Origin: Owenia fusiformis
Lineage: Eukaryota > Annelida > Polychaeta > Sabellida > Oweniidae
Direction of reading: 5' to 3'
NCBI GenBank assembly: GCA_903813345.2
Contig: CAIIXF020000009.1
Span: 13,094,347-13,158,346, forward strand
DNA: 64,000 bases
Numbering within the stretch: position 1 is the stretch's first letter; each line of letters starts with the position of its first letter. The notes under the pieces were generated by a model that made no database searches, was not told the origin of the DNA, and saw only the letters and a list, made by a program, of their open reading frames with translations. Shown here in pieces: positions 61,946 to 64,000 of the stretch. The translations under genes were made by a program, and so were the position numbers.

Positions 61946-63708
61946 TCAGATAGTGCCACTCTCAAGGGTCACTTCCCCTCGATCCTGCAGATCGTCTATT
62001 TGTCGGTCTGTGTAGGCAAACTGGCAAACTACAACCTAAAGTGTCAAACGACGCAAGTTTAGATTAAGACACATCTACAACCGATTACAAACGGCCATGA
62101 AGAAGACAAATCACCAACATTCCCAACAAATATTAAAGTATGAAAACAGTGTTTGGCGCTCACTTCCATTATTTAAGAATAATCTTCGCAATAAAAACCA
62201 CAGGTTCAATCAAATCATACATCGTCAATCCTTACAATCAGAAAACACAGAAACACAAAATAACATCACAAAAAATCGAAGTGCATTGTTTCAAACATAT
62301 AATTTACTTTAATGAAAACTAACCTCGTCAAGGGATCCGTCAAGATTTTCCCCGAACTTCAAATCGAACTTAGTTGGAATTATGTTAAAGTTCGGTTTCC
62401 CATATCCATCATCTTAATAAAATATATGACATATTAGAAAACGTGAGTGTTAAATCAAGTCGAAGTCTCGGTCTGTAAATCACCATTTGATCTTTATATT
62501 GCTTTTCCCGAGAGAGTCAAACGCATACCTCGTCTCACTCTCAGCTGTTCATCAATATCCCGTTTCCTTCGACCCTTTTGAAGGAGTTTAGACACTTCAA
62601 TACAAACTTCAGCATCCTCCATCCATATTTCAAGAGTTTTGCCGAAACCATCTCTATTATCCAAGTCCTCTTGAGCGAATGCATAGGTCGCCTGCAATTA
62701 TTTGTACATGTGTTGAATGTATTGAAAAGGTTGAATATAAATTTAAGTGGTTGTAAACTTGCAGAATATACCCTAAACCTTAACCGTACTCACACTTATT
62801 CAGTTATTCAGTCAGTATATTTTACCTTTCTTAATTTCCGTTTCACAGTTTTCATTTTCTTCAGCAGCTTTTTGTTGAGTGCGCTGAAATGGCCAGACTC
62901 CTCGAGATCACATATTTTTTTATACTTTCCATTTAATTGAGAAATTAGATTAACAAGATTGAAGTACTGGGACTTGAAAGTATCGAGAATCTGTTGTACA
63001 TCTTTTACGGTAGGAAATGAACCACGCCCGGCATTTAAACAGCGAAGTCGAATTCTTTTCAGAAACTTCTTAGAGTCCCTAAATGACCTTATGTTTGTGC
63101 CGTCCCTTTCATCATTTAGGAACGGACCAAGTGCAACAATGGAAGCCTTCATATCATCCAGTGTTGAGGCTAGCTAAAAATAAAAAATAAAAAACAAGAC
63201 ACACTGCGATAAATATTGCACTTTCTATCAAGAGTTCAAAATGGCTGACACGAAATTCACCCATCATGCTGATAGCCTTATCAAACCTTAGCACTCAGAG
63301 TCTATCCTTGAATATGTAAATGTCTCAAGATGAACAGATGGGCGGTTTTCTTGAAACTCCGATAAAAAATATGACAATCACTTTTCCATTCATATTATTT
63401 AATAGTAGGTTAATCTGGTAGCCGACAGCCGTTATTTGCATTCGCGAATACAAGCTCAGTGACATTGGATATTTCTTTAGAATCTTTTTTATTCTCAGTT
63501 TTACCACGTTTCTCTTATAGAAATACATTACTTTTCTCCTTTTATACTTAACAAATTCTTACCTCATCAATTTTTTCGATTTTTGAATCATCCGATTGAC
63601 TCTTTGCTCTCAAGTCCGTCAAGTCTTCTTGAAAATCATCTATTGCTTGCTCTGCACGTGTATTGTACTGTTGCAGTACTTTGATAAGGTCATTGTTGTT
63701 CATTGAAT
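61946..63708 (-). CDS. Gene E: third paralogue of the C/D family, 3' part only
   Basis: Minus-strand exons seen: 63708-63563, 63173-62826, 62691-62529, 62412-62324, 62035-61946 (stop). They correspond one to one with the last five exons of C and D in order, phase and nearly in size (146, 348, 163, 89 and 90 bases). They encode the coiled coil (NNNDLIKVLQQYNTRAEQAI), the basic helical block ending TVKRKLRK, a block with WMEDAEVCIEV, furin-type sites GRRKR and RVRR, an acidic start to the tail (DDGYGKPNFN, KFGENLDGSLDE) and a final exon beginning VVVCQF and ending in TLESGTI. The signal peptide, CBM14-like and laminin-G exons should lie beyond base 64000. It is the most diverged of the three. 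It lacks the CxxC of its paralogues, keeping one Cys. Confidence 0.85.
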
Positions 63709-64000
63709 CTAGTAATTGTGAACAAATTATTAAAATTTGAGGATGCAATTTTCGAAATTGGGTTTTTTGATCCAGAAGGGCCAATATACATTATTACCAC
63801 CTTGCAGGGCCTGTTCTAGGGGTTTTAGTACTAGTCGAGAAGGCATTTAAATTGCTATATTGACGTGAGCAATATTGTGTCGGGCGTTAATGACTTTAGT
63901 CGGGCAATAATGACATTATCCGCCCGGCTATGTTTCCCGGGAAAAGTGATATCGTTCAGTGCGTAAGATTTTCTATTTCAAATTTGCTATTTCAGCCCTG
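63709..64000. other. Right-edge sequence, intron of gene E
   Basis: This follows the AG acceptor of the first visible gene E exon and is presumably intron. A direct repeat GTCGGGCGTTAATGAC / GTCGGGCAATAATGAC lies at 63879-63914. No exon was recognised. Confidence 0.5.

Overview
The window is animal nuclear DNA. It is AT-rich, its genes are split into many short exons with GT..AG introns, and its introns and spacers are full of decayed LINE and DNA-transposon copies. The gene content is a short-chain collagen C4-like protein, two ionotropic glutamate receptors (one IR25a-like, a protostome-type hallmark), and secreted proteins joining a peritrophin-like chitin-binding module to a laminin-G-like domain. 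This fits a marine invertebrate, most likely a lophotrochozoan such as a mollusc. That assignment is inference; no species is claimed.

Layout. (1) 1.3-4.8 kb, minus: a secreted short-chain collagen C4-like gene. The signal exon and the two C-terminal exons are visible, and a middle exon is missing. (2) 6.5-15.1 kb, minus: receptor A, an IR25a/epsilon-like receptor. I could join 13 exons in phase into a 909-residue open frame. (3) 15.9-33.2 kb, minus: receptor B, a tandem paralogue with 13 exons and 832 residues. (4) 33.2-39.6 kb: a spacer with no recognisable gene. (5) 39.6-63.7 kb: three paralogues of a secreted family I cannot match to a described architecture. C (minus, 620 residues) and D (plus, 604 residues) are divergent across about 1 kb. 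D and E (minus, 5' end outside the window) are convergent across about 0.7 kb. The order is signal peptide, CBM14-like module, Cys-rich linker, laminin-G-like domain, coiled coil/basic helical block, two closely spaced furin-type sites, and a short acidic C-terminal tail.

The exon models were built by hand from splice motifs, reading phase and homology between paralogues. Four genes close to exact multiples of three with in-phase junctions throughout. C, D and E keep identical or near-identical exon sizes, which is strong internal support.

The rest is mobile DNA: mariner/IS630-type deletion derivatives with TA target duplications, a hAT-like element with an 8-bp duplication carrying a minisatellite, paired inverted copies of a GAACG-rich element, foldback elements, and LINE relics. 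Nearly all of the classified elements lie in introns.
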